Positions 17,576 through 25,292 of a DNA stretch of 36,943 nt are shown here, piece after piece (the stretch's first letter is position 1; every line of letters starts with the position of its first letter). Origin of the DNA: Pseudomonadota bacterium (GTDB taxonomy: Bacteria > Pseudomonadota > Gammaproteobacteria > Pseudomonadales > Moraxellaceae); the NCBI GenBank assembly GCA_021804565.1, contig JAJZHK010000028.1, positions 1-36,943 on the forward strand. The letters are read 5' to 3'. The position numbers were made by a program, and so were the translations under genes. The notes beneath the pieces are model-generated. The model saw nothing but the letters and a program-made list of their open reading frames with translations. It searched no databases and was not told the DNA's origin.

Positions 17576-18832
17576 TCAGGTCGACAGAAAGGTCTGCTCC
17601 AGGGTGGCGAGAAAGGCCCCGATTTTGTGCTCGCACTCGCTGTATTCCTCCTCTTCTTGTGAGCCGGCGGTGATGCCGCCGCCGGCGTAAGCCCAGAGCC
17701 AGCCCTGGCGTTCGGCGATCAAGGTGCGTATGGCGATATTGGCCTCGATTGTGCCGTCCAGCGTGTAAAACAGACTGCCGCAATAGAGGCTGCGTTTTTC
17801 ACTCTCCAGTTCCCGGATGATCTCGCGGGCGCGCCGTTTGGGGGCGCCGGTGATCGAGCCGCCAGGAAAGCAGCTGAGCAGGAACGCCCAGGCGTTTACG
17901 TCGGGGGCGAGGTCGGCATGAATATCGCTGACCAGATGGTGCACCTGCGCGGTGCTGCGTACGGCGAACAGTGGCTCCACCCTGACACTGCCCAGCCTGG
18001 CGTAGCGTCCCAGGTCATTGCGCATGAGGTCGACGATCATCAGATTCTCGCTGCGATTTTTTTCACACTGGGCGAGCAGGGCTTGGCGTTGGGCATCATC
18101 CGGGCCTCGCGCCACGGTGCCTTTGATCGGACTGCTGAGGACGTGCGGGCCGTCGATGCGCAAGAAGCGTTCCGGCGAGCGGCAGAGCAGGCTATGTCCG
18201 GCGATGCGCATAAAGCCGCCGTGCTCGCTCGGACTCAGCTGGCGCAGACACTGATAAGCCCGTAAGGGATCACCTTGAAAACGTGTACGCCAGACACGGC
18301 AGAGATTGACCTGGTAGACATCGCCGGCACGCAGATAGTCGGCAATGCGTTTGAAGCGGGTGGCATAAGCCTGTCGATCATGCAGTTCGGCGAAGCTCGC
18401 CATGAGCCTGAAGTCAGCGGGTTCCGCGGCCGCTGTCTGGACTTGCGCCTGGCAGGCGGCCAGGGCAGGGCCCTGCTCGGGCAGATCGCCCTGCCAATAG
18501 ACGGCATCACCGACCAGGTGCAGGTGCCAGGCATAGTGGCGCAGCACCACCAGCGGCAGCGCTGGTCCAGGGCGATCATCGGCCGCCTGGTCGCAGGCTT
18601 CATAGGCCAGATAGCCGCAGCTGAGGCCGCTGGTGGGTAAATTCGATAGCGCCTCGACCAGTTCGCTCATCGGCGTCGGCTGCGCAAACTGCCGGTCCAG
18701 GTCGGCGCCAGCGGCGATCAGGCTGCTGTCCGTAGCGTGGGCAAGATCGAGCCAGAGGGCGTCATCCTCGGCGAGCAGATGCTCAAGCAGGCCTTGCGCC
18801 TGGTTTTTGCGGGCCAAGTAAATGCGGCTCAT
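17576..18832 (-). CDS. pabB: Aminodeoxychorismate synthase component I (PabB)
   Basis: A 418-residue chorismate-binding enzyme that aminates chorismate to 4-amino-4-deoxychorismate, the precursor of p-aminobenzoate and folate. The chorismate-binding domain includes RAGDVYQVNLC, CRSPERFL, PIKGTVARG (K237, the lysine that distinguishes PabB from anthranilate synthase, which has Ala there), ENLMIVDLMRNDLGR and FPGGSITGAPKRRA. The terminal EEEEYSECEHK segment also fits. The glutaminase partner PabA and the lyase PabC are not encoded nearby. ATG at 18832 has AGGAG five bases upstream, preferred over a TTG at 18847. Confidence 0.94.
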   Translation of the reverse strand: MSRIYLARKNQAQGLLEHLLAEDDALWLDLAHATDSSLIAAGADLDRQFAQPTPMSELVEALSNLPTSGLSCGYLAYEACDQAADDRPGPALPLVVLRHYAWHLHLVGDAVYWQGDLPEQGPALAACQAQVQTAAAEPADFRLMASFAELHDRQAYATRFKRIADYLRAGDVYQVNLCRVWRTRFQGDPLRAYQCLRQLSPSEHGGFMRIAGHSLLCRSPERFLRIDGPHVLSSPIKGTVARGPDDAQRQALLAQCEKNRSENLMIVDLMRNDLGRYARLGSVRVEPLFAVRSTAQVHHLVSDIHADLAPDVNAWAFLLSCFPGGSITGAPKRRAREIIRELESEKRSLYCGSLFYTLDGTIEANIAIRTLIAERQGWLWAYAGGGITAGSQEEEEYSECEHKIGAFLATLEQTFLST

Positions 18833-18907
18833 GCGGGCTCCTGACAAAGTGTGATCATAGTGCGAACCCCCTCACCATGAAAACCTCGAACAGCCGATAA
18901 GTGGCTC

Positions 18908-18936
18908 TTGGCTTTTTGGAGCAAATGCACTAAGGT
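18908..18936 (+). promoter_or_regulatory. Candidate promoter upstream of the first FilA-like gene
   Basis: TTGGCT (18908-18913) and TAAGGT (18931-18936) are 17 bases apart in the intergenic region divergent from pabB, about 62 bases before the ATG. Both boxes are imperfect; weak motif evidence. Confidence 0.25.
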
Positions 18937-18997
18937 GAGCGTCGGTCGTTACAAAAAATTACGGCCTAGAAAAATAATACCCAAGGAGACGACAAGA

Positions 18998-19990
18998 ATG
19001 AAAGGCATGAAGCTTCTGGCACTCGCCGCCGCTATGGTGGCCGCACAGGGTTCCTACGCACTGCAAGCTATGAGTGATACGGCGATGTCCAATGCCACCG
19101 GCCAGGACGGTATCGACATCAATCTGCAGAACACCAATCTGACCATCGGTTACCTGCGTTGGGGTGATTCGGCGGGCATGAGCACGGCGCTGGATACGAC
19201 GACACCTCCGACCTACAGCAATCCTGCTTATGTTGAAGTGGCGGGCTTTGGTGTGACCGGTGGCAGCACCGATATCAAGCTGTCCATGGGTAGCACCACT
19301 TCAGGCGCCGCGGCGCTGAAGGTGAACCTGTCGGCGAACAACCTGACTTTCAATCCCTTCGTCGTGTCGCTGGTTGGCGCCACCTCGGTGGGTGCTTACA
19401 ACACGCAGTTGACCGCCACCACGAGCGTGATGACCAACTCCAATCCGACGATTGTGACCACGGGTTCGGGCACCGCTACCGGTACGGTCGCCACCACGCT
19501 GGCTAACTACCAGGGCTACCAGAACGGCCTGATGGGCGTGAATCTGGGCACCGTGAGCCTGGCTCCGACCAACCTGACCATCACGCAGGGCTTCACCAAC
19601 TACGTGTCCGGCCAGGCTATGAGCGCCAGCGGTTTGACCATCGCCAACGCGGGTTGCACCGGCGCTTGCGTGACCATCAAGGGCTTGCAGATCTTCAATC
19701 CGGTGGATGGCAGCAACCTGTTCTCGGCCGGTACGGTCACCGTCAGTGACATCGGTGCCAGCAACCTGTCCATCGGTTCGGTCAGCAGCACGACCGCCGC
19801 TGCTCTGGGCTTGACGGGAAGTGCAGCGGCTAATGGCGCGCTGTGGATCTCGACCGGTGCCAGCACGATCGGTTCGGTCCTGGTGCAGAACATCGGCATC
19901 GGCAATGCCACGGGACCCAGTGTCGGCGATCTGGCTCTGGTCAACGTGCATATGGGCACCAACAACATCTTCGTTTCTGCCCTCAAGTGA
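18998..19990 (+). CDS. Secreted FilA/DUF6160-like protein 1
   Basis: A 330-residue exported protein. A Sec signal peptide (KGMKLLALAAAMVAAQGSYA) is followed by LQAMSDTAMSNATGQDGIDI, the short conserved head (L-x-A-[ML]-x-D ... ATGQ-x-G-[IL]) that I associate with FilA/DUF6160 proteins. The rest is rich in Gly, Ala, Ser, Thr and Asn with alternating hydrophobic residues, consistent with extended beta structure, and contains one close Cys pair (GCTGAC). Start: ATG 18998, nine bases after AAGGAG. A strong terminator follows. It is separated from its two paralogues (22288 and 23312) by a glycosyltransferase gene. Probable surface or filament subunit; the role is inferred from family and context. 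Confidence 0.78.
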   Translation: MKGMKLLALAAAMVAAQGSYALQAMSDTAMSNATGQDGIDINLQNTNLTIGYLRWGDSAGMSTALDTTTPPTYSNPAYVEVAGFGVTGGSTDIKLSMGSTTSGAAALKVNLSANNLTFNPFVVSLVGATSVGAYNTQLTATTSVMTNSNPTIVTTGSGTATGTVATTLANYQGYQNGLMGVNLGTVSLAPTNLTITQGFTNYVSGQAMSASGLTIANAGCTGACVTIKGLQIFNPVDGSNLFSAGTVTVSDIGASNLSIGSVSSTTAAALGLTGSAAANGALWISTGASTIGSVLVQNIGIGNATGPSVGDLALVNVHMGTNNIFVSALK

Positions 19991-20005
19991 TGTGACCTGT
20001 TGAGG

Positions 20006-20033
20006 AAAAAGGCCAGTTATGCTGGCCTTTTTT
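20006..20033 (+). terminator. Rho-independent terminator after FilA-like gene 1
   Basis: AAAAAGGCCAG (20006-20016), loop TTATG, then CTGGCC and six T residues (20022-20033). The GC-rich stem is flanked by an A-run and a T-run, 16 bases after the stop codon. It should end most transcripts from the first FilA-like gene. Confidence 0.88.
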
Positions 20034-20058
20034 ATGTCTGGGCGGTAGGGGCTCGGGT

Positions 20059-20087
20059 TTGACTGGCTTGTTTGGCTCCTTCATTAC
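20059..20087 (+). promoter_or_regulatory. Candidate promoter for the TPR-GT41 gene
   Basis: TTGACT (20059-20064), 17 bases, then CATTAC (20082-20087), immediately downstream of the terminator and about 20 bases before the start codon. The -35 is good, the -10 poor. Confidence 0.3.
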
Positions 20088-20107
20088 CGCGTTCTCGCTG
20101 AGCTGTG

Positions 20108-22123
20108 ATGGCTATGAAGAAAAAATCTACTAAAAACGTCTCCGGCTCTGTTCCCCAGAGCGACGTGCAGGGCATGGTGATCGCGGCGGATCGCGCCTTC
20201 GAAGCCCAGGACTGGAAGGGCTCCCTGTCCTTGTACCGGCTTTTGAGCATGTCCTTTCCGCAGGAGATGTCCTTGCTCCTTAAGATCTGTATTTGTCAGA
20301 TCAACCTGGCGCAGGATGTCTCGTCAAGTCTGGAGACGCTCAAGCGTAAGGCGCCGTCGATGGCCGGCATGGCGATGACCGCCTGGGCAGAATCTTCCTG
20401 CAAGGAGAAGCACTACGGGTTGGCCCTGGAGCAGATTGAGCAGGCGATAGGTCTGGCCCCCAAGCACTGGCCGGCCTACGTTCTCAAGGCCAGGATTTTG
20501 CAGGAGCAGGGTTTGCTGCAAGCGGCTGCGCTCTGTCTGGATGTGGCCAAAGGTATGAGCGATCACCCGATCATCGTCAGGCAGCAGGGTCTGGTTTATG
20601 AGGCTTTGGGTCAGTACGAAGACGTGGTGCGCGTCTATGAGGCGCTTTTGCAGAAGCAGCCTGGGGTTTATGAGATACGTATCGCCCTGGCCGAAATGTA
20701 TGACCGTATGAATCTTCTCGACAAGGCTCTCGTTCATATCGATGAAGCCTTGCGTATGGCGGGCAAGATCTCGCCGACGGCTTTGAGCACCTGGTCGCAT
20801 ATCAGTTTTCGCTCAGCTCGCTGGCAAGGGCTGGATCAGGTTCTGCCTTTCGTGCGCGATGGCTTGCGAGCGGGGACCTGTCTGGTCAACCCTTTGACGC
20901 TGCTGGTCTTGCCGGCTTCCGCCGAGGATCAGCTGCTGGCAACACGCAGGATGAGCCAGCTGTTTTTTGCGGCCGATCCGGTCATGCCGCAGCCGGCTGT
21001 GGCCGACAAGATCCGTATCGCCTACGTCTCTTCAGACTTTGGCCAGCACCCTGTCACCCGTTTGACGGCGGGGGTTTATGGCCTGCATGACAGGAGCCGT
21101 TTTGAGGTTTACCTGGTCTCGACCAGTCCACGCCCGGAAGATGAGGCCAAACGCCGCCTGATACAGTCGAGTGACTACTTCATCGAGGCCGAGGCCAGCG
21201 ATGTCACCGACGCCGTCTTGATCCAGGCCTTGCGGGAGCGTGACATCCACATCGCCGTCGACCTCAACGGTCACACCGCTGGACATCGCCTGCAGGCCTT
21301 TGCCCAGAGGATAGCGCCGATCCAGGTGAACTATCTGGGCTTTCCGGGCAGTTCGGGCGCGTCCTTCATGGACTACATCATCGCCGATGAGCAGGTGCTG
21401 CCGCCCAGCATACAGTCGGCCTTCAGTGAACAGGTGGTCCATCTGCCCCAGTTCCAGGTCAATGACGATCAGCGCGTGCGGCCACCGGCCTCGACGCGGG
21501 CCCAACACGACTGGCCTGCGGACAAGGTCCTGTTCGCCTGTTTTAACAACACCTACAAACTCAATCCGACCATGTTCACCGCCTGGATGGAGATTTTACG
21601 CCGGGCGGAGTCCTCGGTCTTATGTCTGCTCGGCAAAGACACTGTCGTTGAGAAGCATCTTCATCAGCAGGCGCAGGCTGCCGGTATTGATCCACAAAGG
21701 CTGATTTTTGCCGGAGGTATGGATTACGAGGCCCACCTGGCGCGCTATGCGCTGGTCGATGTGGCGCTCGATACCCTGCCTTTCAACGGCGGCAGCACCA
21801 GCAGCGACGCCCTGTGGATGGGGGTGCCTATCTTGACGTACCCGGGTGAGACCTTTGCCGGTCGCATGAGTCTGAGTCTCTTGCACAGCATGGGTCTGCA
21901 CGAATTGATCGCCAAAGACCTTGAGTCCTATATCGAGATCGGTGTGCGCTTGGCGTGTGAGCCTGACTTCTTGGCCGAGGTCAAGGCCAAGGTGGCAGAC
22001 CCTGAACGCAGGGCGGCGATCTTCAACACCGAGGCCTGGGTGCGTCATGCCGAAGCGGCCTTCCAGGTGATGTACGATCGCTGGCGGCAGGGCGAGGCGC
22101 CCTGTCCGATACGGGTGCGCTGA
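20108..22123 (+). CDS. TPR-containing GT41 (O-GlcNAc-transferase-like) glycosyltransferase
   Basis: A cytoplasmic protein of about 671 residues. The first 290 or so are helical repeats of TPR type (for example GLALEQIEQAIGLAPKHWPA and LLDKALVHIDEALRMAG). From about 300 onward is a GT41/SPINDLY catalytic region: KIRIAYVSSDFGQHPV, DLNGHTAGHRLQAFAQR, PIQVNYLGFPGSSGASFMDY, LFACFNNTYKLNP and NGGSTSSDALWMGVP, the last at the UDP-sugar site. The family transfers GlcNAc, glucose or related sugars to proteins; bacterial GT41 members include HMW1C, which glycosylates an adhesin before export. Start ATG 20108, with GTG 20105 and ATG 20114 as alternatives; the Shine-Dalgarno is weak. Lying between FilA-like genes, it is a candidate FilA modifier, which is inference. 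Confidence 0.9.
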   Translation: MAMKKKSTKNVSGSVPQSDVQGMVIAADRAFEAQDWKGSLSLYRLLSMSFPQEMSLLLKICICQINLAQDVSSSLETLKRKAPSMAGMAMTAWAESSCKEKHYGLALEQIEQAIGLAPKHWPAYVLKARILQEQGLLQAAALCLDVAKGMSDHPIIVRQQGLVYEALGQYEDVVRVYEALLQKQPGVYEIRIALAEMYDRMNLLDKALVHIDEALRMAGKISPTALSTWSHISFRSARWQGLDQVLPFVRDGLRAGTCLVNPLTLLVLPASAEDQLLATRRMSQLFFAADPVMPQPAVADKIRIAYVSSDFGQHPVTRLTAGVYGLHDRSRFEVYLVSTSPRPEDEAKRRLIQSSDYFIEAEASDVTDAVLIQALRERDIHIAVDLNGHTAGHRLQAFAQRIAPIQVNYLGFPGSSGASFMDYIIADEQVLPPSIQSAFSEQVVHLPQFQVNDDQRVRPPASTRAQHDWPADKVLFACFNNTYKLNPTMFTAWMEILRRAESSVLCLLGKDTVVEKHLHQQAQAAGIDPQRLIFAGGMDYEAHLARYALVDVALDTLPFNGGSTSSDALWMGVPILTYPGETFAGRMSLSLLHSMGLHELIAKDLESYIEIGVRLACEPDFLAEVKAKVADPERRAAIFNTEAWVRHAEAAFQVMYDRWRQGEAPCPIRVR

Positions 22124-22129
22124 GGGCGG

Positions 22130-22167
22130 CTTACACGCTTGCTACAAAAAAAGATGCAATCTTACAC
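22130..22167. repeat. Spaced direct repeat CTTACAC upstream of FilA-like gene 2
   Basis: CTTACAC occurs at 22130-22136 and 22161-22167, start to start 31 bases, close to three helical turns. It lies in the 164-base gap upstream of the second FilA-like gene and could be a regulator site. Pattern only. Confidence 0.3.
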
Positions 22168-22287
22168 AGACCTGATCTAGAGTCTCTGGCAGTAGTTGCG
22201 TCTTGGCGCCGGGTGGCGCGGTATCTGAAGGCGTAATGTCGATAAGCAGGCACAGGAAGTGCGTGTTGAAAAGCCAAGGAGTTGGCG

Positions 22288-23139
22288 ATGCGCGTGATAG
22301 ACCTAGGTCGGGTGCTCGGGCTGTGCATGGTCTTGCCGGCCTGGAGCTTGGAAGCCATGGATGATCAGTCGCTGGCGGCCAGTGTGGCACAGGCCGGCTT
22401 GACCATCACCACCCAGTTGCAGTTGAGCAATGCCCGTCTGGCCTATACCGATACCGACGGCTGGGGCAGTGGCTCGGCGGCACCGGGTGCGGGGACTTTG
22501 GGCATACGGGGTTTGTCTTTGAGTTCGACGCAGCCTTGGGTCAGTCGCATCGATCTCGGTAGCAATGCTTCGGGGCAGGCGGTTTTGCAGATCGATAGCC
22601 AGATCCCGCAGCTCAATTTTGGTTTTTCAGGGATCGATGTGGCGCCTGCCGGACAAGTGCCGGCCACCGCCAATGTCCTGATGACGGCGGGTGGAGTCGG
22701 CGGAACGATCTCAGCTTCGCACCTGATCCTGCAACTCGGCGATAGCAATACACAGGGCCATATGGCGGTGCTGACCGACAGTGCGCCGATGACGATCTCT
22801 CTGGGTAACGGCAGCGCCAATCAGATGGTTATCGTCGACCCTGTGAATCAGTCGGCGACCAGTACGCCCGGTATAGGTATCGGGCAGATTCAGATGAGCG
22901 GCATCGACTTCGGACAAGGCAATGGCAGCCAGACGGTGGTCGATGTGACACAGCAAGGTCTGCAGCTCAGTTTCCAGGGTAATGCCATGAACAGCGTCGG
23001 CATGCAGCTGAACAATGTGACCCTGGGCGAGACCTGTCTGGGCGTCAGTGCCTGCACGCCTTCGTCGCCGAGCCTGGGCAATATCACGGTCAGTGGTTTC
23101 AGTCTGGCCGGGGCCACCCTGACGCTGCGCGGACACTGA
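22288..23139 (+). CDS. Secreted FilA/DUF6160-like protein 2
   Basis: A 283-residue exported protein. The signal peptide is MRVIDLGRVLGLCMVLPAWS, followed by a degenerate FilA head (LEAMDDQSLAASVAQAGLTI, where the usual ATGQ is SVAQ). The body is close to the third copy: shared AYTDTDG/SYTDTDG, FSGIDV, QGHMAVLTDSA, STPGIGIGQIQMSGIDFG and LNNVTLGETC. Two Cys lie near the C-terminus (GETCLGVSAC). ATG 22288 is six bases after AAGGAG and is preferred over TTG 22282. Probably a duplicated FilA subunit that has drifted. Confidence 0.76.
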   Translation: MRVIDLGRVLGLCMVLPAWSLEAMDDQSLAASVAQAGLTITTQLQLSNARLAYTDTDGWGSGSAAPGAGTLGIRGLSLSSTQPWVSRIDLGSNASGQAVLQIDSQIPQLNFGFSGIDVAPAGQVPATANVLMTAGGVGGTISASHLILQLGDSNTQGHMAVLTDSAPMTISLGNGSANQMVIVDPVNQSATSTPGIGIGQIQMSGIDFGQGNGSQTVVDVTQQGLQLSFQGNAMNSVGMQLNNVTLGETCLGVSACTPSSPSLGNITVSGFSLAGATLTLRGH

Positions 23140-23165
23140 TAAAATTTGGGTGTACGGCTGTTGCC

Positions 23166-23184
23166 GTTCGTCGGGGAGACGAAC
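23166..23184. repeat. Perfect inverted repeat between FilA-like genes 2 and 3
   Basis: GTTCGTC (23166-23172), loop GGGGA, then GACGAAC (23178-23184). No T-run follows, so it is not a standard terminator. It is flanked by two copies of GTGTACG. It could be an RNA-stability hairpin or an operator. Confidence 0.5.
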
Positions 23185-23201
23185 AGTGTACGCTCATGCT
23201 C

Positions 23202-23230
23202 TTGAACTTCAGGTTTACGTCTGTTAACTT
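23202..23230 (+). promoter_or_regulatory. Candidate promoter for FilA-like gene 3
   Basis: TTGAAC (23202-23207), 17 bases, then TAACTT (23225-23230) preceded by TGT, giving an extended -10 pattern. It lies about 80 bases before the ATG. Moderate motif match. Confidence 0.35.
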
Positions 23231-23311
23231 GAAACTCGTTCACGATAACAACGATGTACCCTCAGCCATCACGATGGATGCGGGATAAAAAAATAAAACG
23301 GGGATACTCTC

Positions 23312-24202
23312 ATGTTCAAGAAAATCGCACTTGTTTCAGCTATGTCTTTGGCTTCGTTTGGGGCCTGCGCCATGGAAGCGCTCAACGACACCGGCCTGGA
23401 GCAGGCCACCGGTCAAGCGGGCTTGACCATCAGCACCACCCTGAATATCAGCGGTGCCTCCCTGAGCTACACAGATACCGACGGTATCGCCGGGACCGCC
23501 TTTGGTCTGGGCACCGGTGGCACGGGTGCGGCAGGTAGCCTGAATATTCGTGGCCTGGGCCTGAGCAGCGGCGGCAATCAGGTGGTGACGACGATCGACG
23601 TCGGTGCGAATACGGCGGGCAAGGCCGTGTTGCAGGTGGGTGTGTCCATGCCGGCCTTGACCCTGAGTTTCTCGGGTATCGACGTGACGGCGGTGGGTGC
23701 GGCAGCGCCGACGACCTCCAACCTGATCATCACCCCGGGTTCGGTGACGGCGACCCTGGCGGCGCAGACTTTGAACCTGCAGCTGGGTGACACCAGCATC
23801 CAGGGCCATATGGCGGTGATCTCGGACAGCGCTGCGACCAGCTTGAGCATCGGTAACGGCACCGCCAATCAGGTGGTGGTGGTGGACGCGGCCAACAAGT
23901 CGACGAGCTCGACGCCGGGTATCGGTATCGGCCAGCTCAATATGACCGGGCTGGACTTCGGTACGACCACCGGTTCGGGTGCGGCAGCTGCCGACACCAC
24001 GGTGGATGCCACCTCGGCAGGTCTGGTGATCGGCTTTGGTACGGCAGCGATGACCAATGTCGGCGTGCAGATGAACAACGTCACCCTGGGTGAGACCTGT
24101 GCCGGTATCGCTTCGGGTTGTACGGCTTCAGCGCCTATCGGCAACATCAGCATCAGCGGTCTGAATATGAGCGGCACCAAGGTGACCATCGCTGGCCACT
24201 GA
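23312..24202 (+). CDS. Secreted FilA/DUF6160-like protein 3
   Basis: A 296-residue exported protein. The signal peptide FKKIALVSAMSLASFGACA is followed by the canonical head MEALNDTGLEQATGQAGLTI. The body is Gly/Thr/Ala-rich and beta-like, with SYTDTDG, FSGIDV, QGHMAVISDSA, STPGIGIGQLNMTGLDFG and MNNVTLGETC, and a C-terminal Cys pair (GETCAGIASGC). It ends in AGH, as copy 2 ends in RGH. ATG 23312 is seven bases after GGGGA. Of the three copies it best preserves the FilA motif while sitting directly upstream of the other fil-like genes, so it is the likely main subunit. Confidence 0.78.
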   Translation: MFKKIALVSAMSLASFGACAMEALNDTGLEQATGQAGLTISTTLNISGASLSYTDTDGIAGTAFGLGTGGTGAAGSLNIRGLGLSSGGNQVVTTIDVGANTAGKAVLQVGVSMPALTLSFSGIDVTAVGAAAPTTSNLIITPGSVTATLAAQTLNLQLGDTSIQGHMAVISDSAATSLSIGNGTANQVVVVDAANKSTSSTPGIGIGQLNMTGLDFGTTTGSGAAAADTTVDATSAGLVIGFGTAAMTNVGVQMNNVTLGETCAGIASGCTASAPIGNISISGLNMSGTKVTIAGH

Positions 24203-24218
24203 TTGTTGTGATGTTGTT

Positions 24219-24242
24219 AAAAGGCCCCTTTTGGGGCCTTTT
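24219..24242 (+). terminator. Terminator between FilA-like gene 3 and the C39 peptidase gene
   Basis: AAAAGGCCCC (24219-24228), loop TTTT, GGGGCCTTTT (24233-24242). The stem is strong and the T-run short (TTTTAC). It lies 17 bases after the filA-like stop and 75 before the next start, so partial read-through could make subunit mRNA exceed that of the assembly genes. Confidence 0.8.
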
Positions 24243-24317
24243 ACTTTCTGTTTCTGCATTGACAGGGCAGGTCTCGGGTGTTGAAATTCCTCAGCCTCAC
24301 GATAAGAAGAAAGCAGG

Positions 24318-25178
24318 ATGCTGGCGATCATACTGGGTACGTTTCTGGTGTTTTTTGGGGTTGGACACATCGCTCAGGTGCACGATGTGGCTCCCGGGAC
24401 GATCTACTTTACCGAGCCTCTCGACTCCAGAGCCGACAGCCGCTACACCGAGTTTGAACGGCCGGTGGTGGTCAAGCCGCTTTCGGTGACGGCATTCAAT
24501 GGCATCATCCATCAGGCTTTTGACTACAGCTGCGGCTCGGCGTCCTTGACGACCTTGCTCAATGGCTATCTGGATCGTGACTTCGATGAACGCCAGGTCA
24601 TGCAGGGTTTGTTGCGCTTTGGCGAGAGCGATCGCATCGTCCAGCGGCGTGGCTTTTCCCTGCTCGATATGAAACGTCTGGTGACGGCTCTCGGTTATAA
24701 AAGTGGTGGTTATAAAGGCACGCTCAAGGACCTTGAGCTCAATACCCCCGCTCTGGTGCCTATCCACTATTCAGGCTTCAAACACTTCGTCGTGGTCAAA
24801 AAAATCCAGGATCAACGCGTTTTTGTCGCTGATCCGGCCTTGGGCAATATCAGCTTTCCCCAGGCGCGTTTCAAGGCCATCTGGGATGGTAATGTCATGT
24901 TTCTCGTCTATCCCAATGCCAATGAAAAAACCGTCAACCATCTCGAGTTGCGCGATGAAGACATGCGCTATGTATCGGATGACCTGATCAACTGGATCGC
25001 TGTGCAGGAGTCGCAGCTGAATGTGATTCCAGTGTTTGCCATGGAGCATAGAGCGGACTGGGCGGTGTCCCTGCATCTGGTGCAGGATGTTGGCACCGGC
25101 TCTTTCTTTGCGCCGACGGGCTCGACCACGGGTGAGCCCATACTGGTCCCGACACGTATGTACTTCCGTGCCCGTTAA
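24318..25178 (+). CDS. Membrane-anchored C39-family cysteine peptidase (FilB-like)
   Basis: A 286-residue protein with an N-terminal hydrophobic segment (LAIILGTFLVFFGVGHIAQV; anchor or uncleaved signal) and then a C39 peptidase domain. Catalytic C72 lies in DYSCGSASL, with the oxyanion Gln six residues earlier (Q66), H156 in KHFVVV and D172 in ADPALG, so the full active site is present. Unlike bacteriocin exporters there is no ABC ATPase. C39 enzymes usually cleave leader peptides after Gly-Gly-type motifs; the FilA-like proteins upstream are possible substrates. Position matches the C39 peptidase of Acinetobacter fil loci as I recall them (FilB). Start ATG 24318, with a poor Shine-Dalgarno. 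Confidence 0.8.
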   Translation: MLAIILGTFLVFFGVGHIAQVHDVAPGTIYFTEPLDSRADSRYTEFERPVVVKPLSVTAFNGIIHQAFDYSCGSASLTTLLNGYLDRDFDERQVMQGLLRFGESDRIVQRRGFSLLDMKRLVTALGYKSGGYKGTLKDLELNTPALVPIHYSGFKHFVVVKKIQDQRVFVADPALGNISFPQARFKAIWDGNVMFLVYPNANEKTVNHLELRDEDMRYVSDDLINWIAVQESQLNVIPVFAMEHRADWAVSLHLVQDVGTGSFFAPTGSTTGEPILVPTRMYFRAR

Positions 25179-25222
25179 GTCCGGGGGTTACGCAATTCAT
25201 ACGGGACTTATGACCTTAATTT

Positions 25223-25231
25223 TGTTATAAA
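25223..25231 (+). promoter_or_regulatory. Candidate extended -10 promoter before the FilC-like gene
   Basis: TGTTATAAA (25223-25231) fits an extended -10 element (TGn-TATAAA), about 62 bases before the ATG of the next gene, in a 114-base AT-richer gap. No clear -35 is seen, which extended -10 promoters may not need. Confidence 0.4.
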
Positions 25232-25292
25232 GTCCAAGCCTGTTTAGGGCAGGGAACCGATAAGAAGAATCTTTCCAGGAAGATAAGCAGCT

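Noticed and set aside
18848..18866. TGTGATCATAG half-site resembling a CRP/Vfr box
   Set aside because: The second half does not match the palindrome.
22187..22201. Sigma-54-like TGGCAGTAGTTGCG upstream of filA-like 2
   Set aside because: The GG and GC elements are eight bases apart instead of ten, so a functional -24/-12 site is unlikely.
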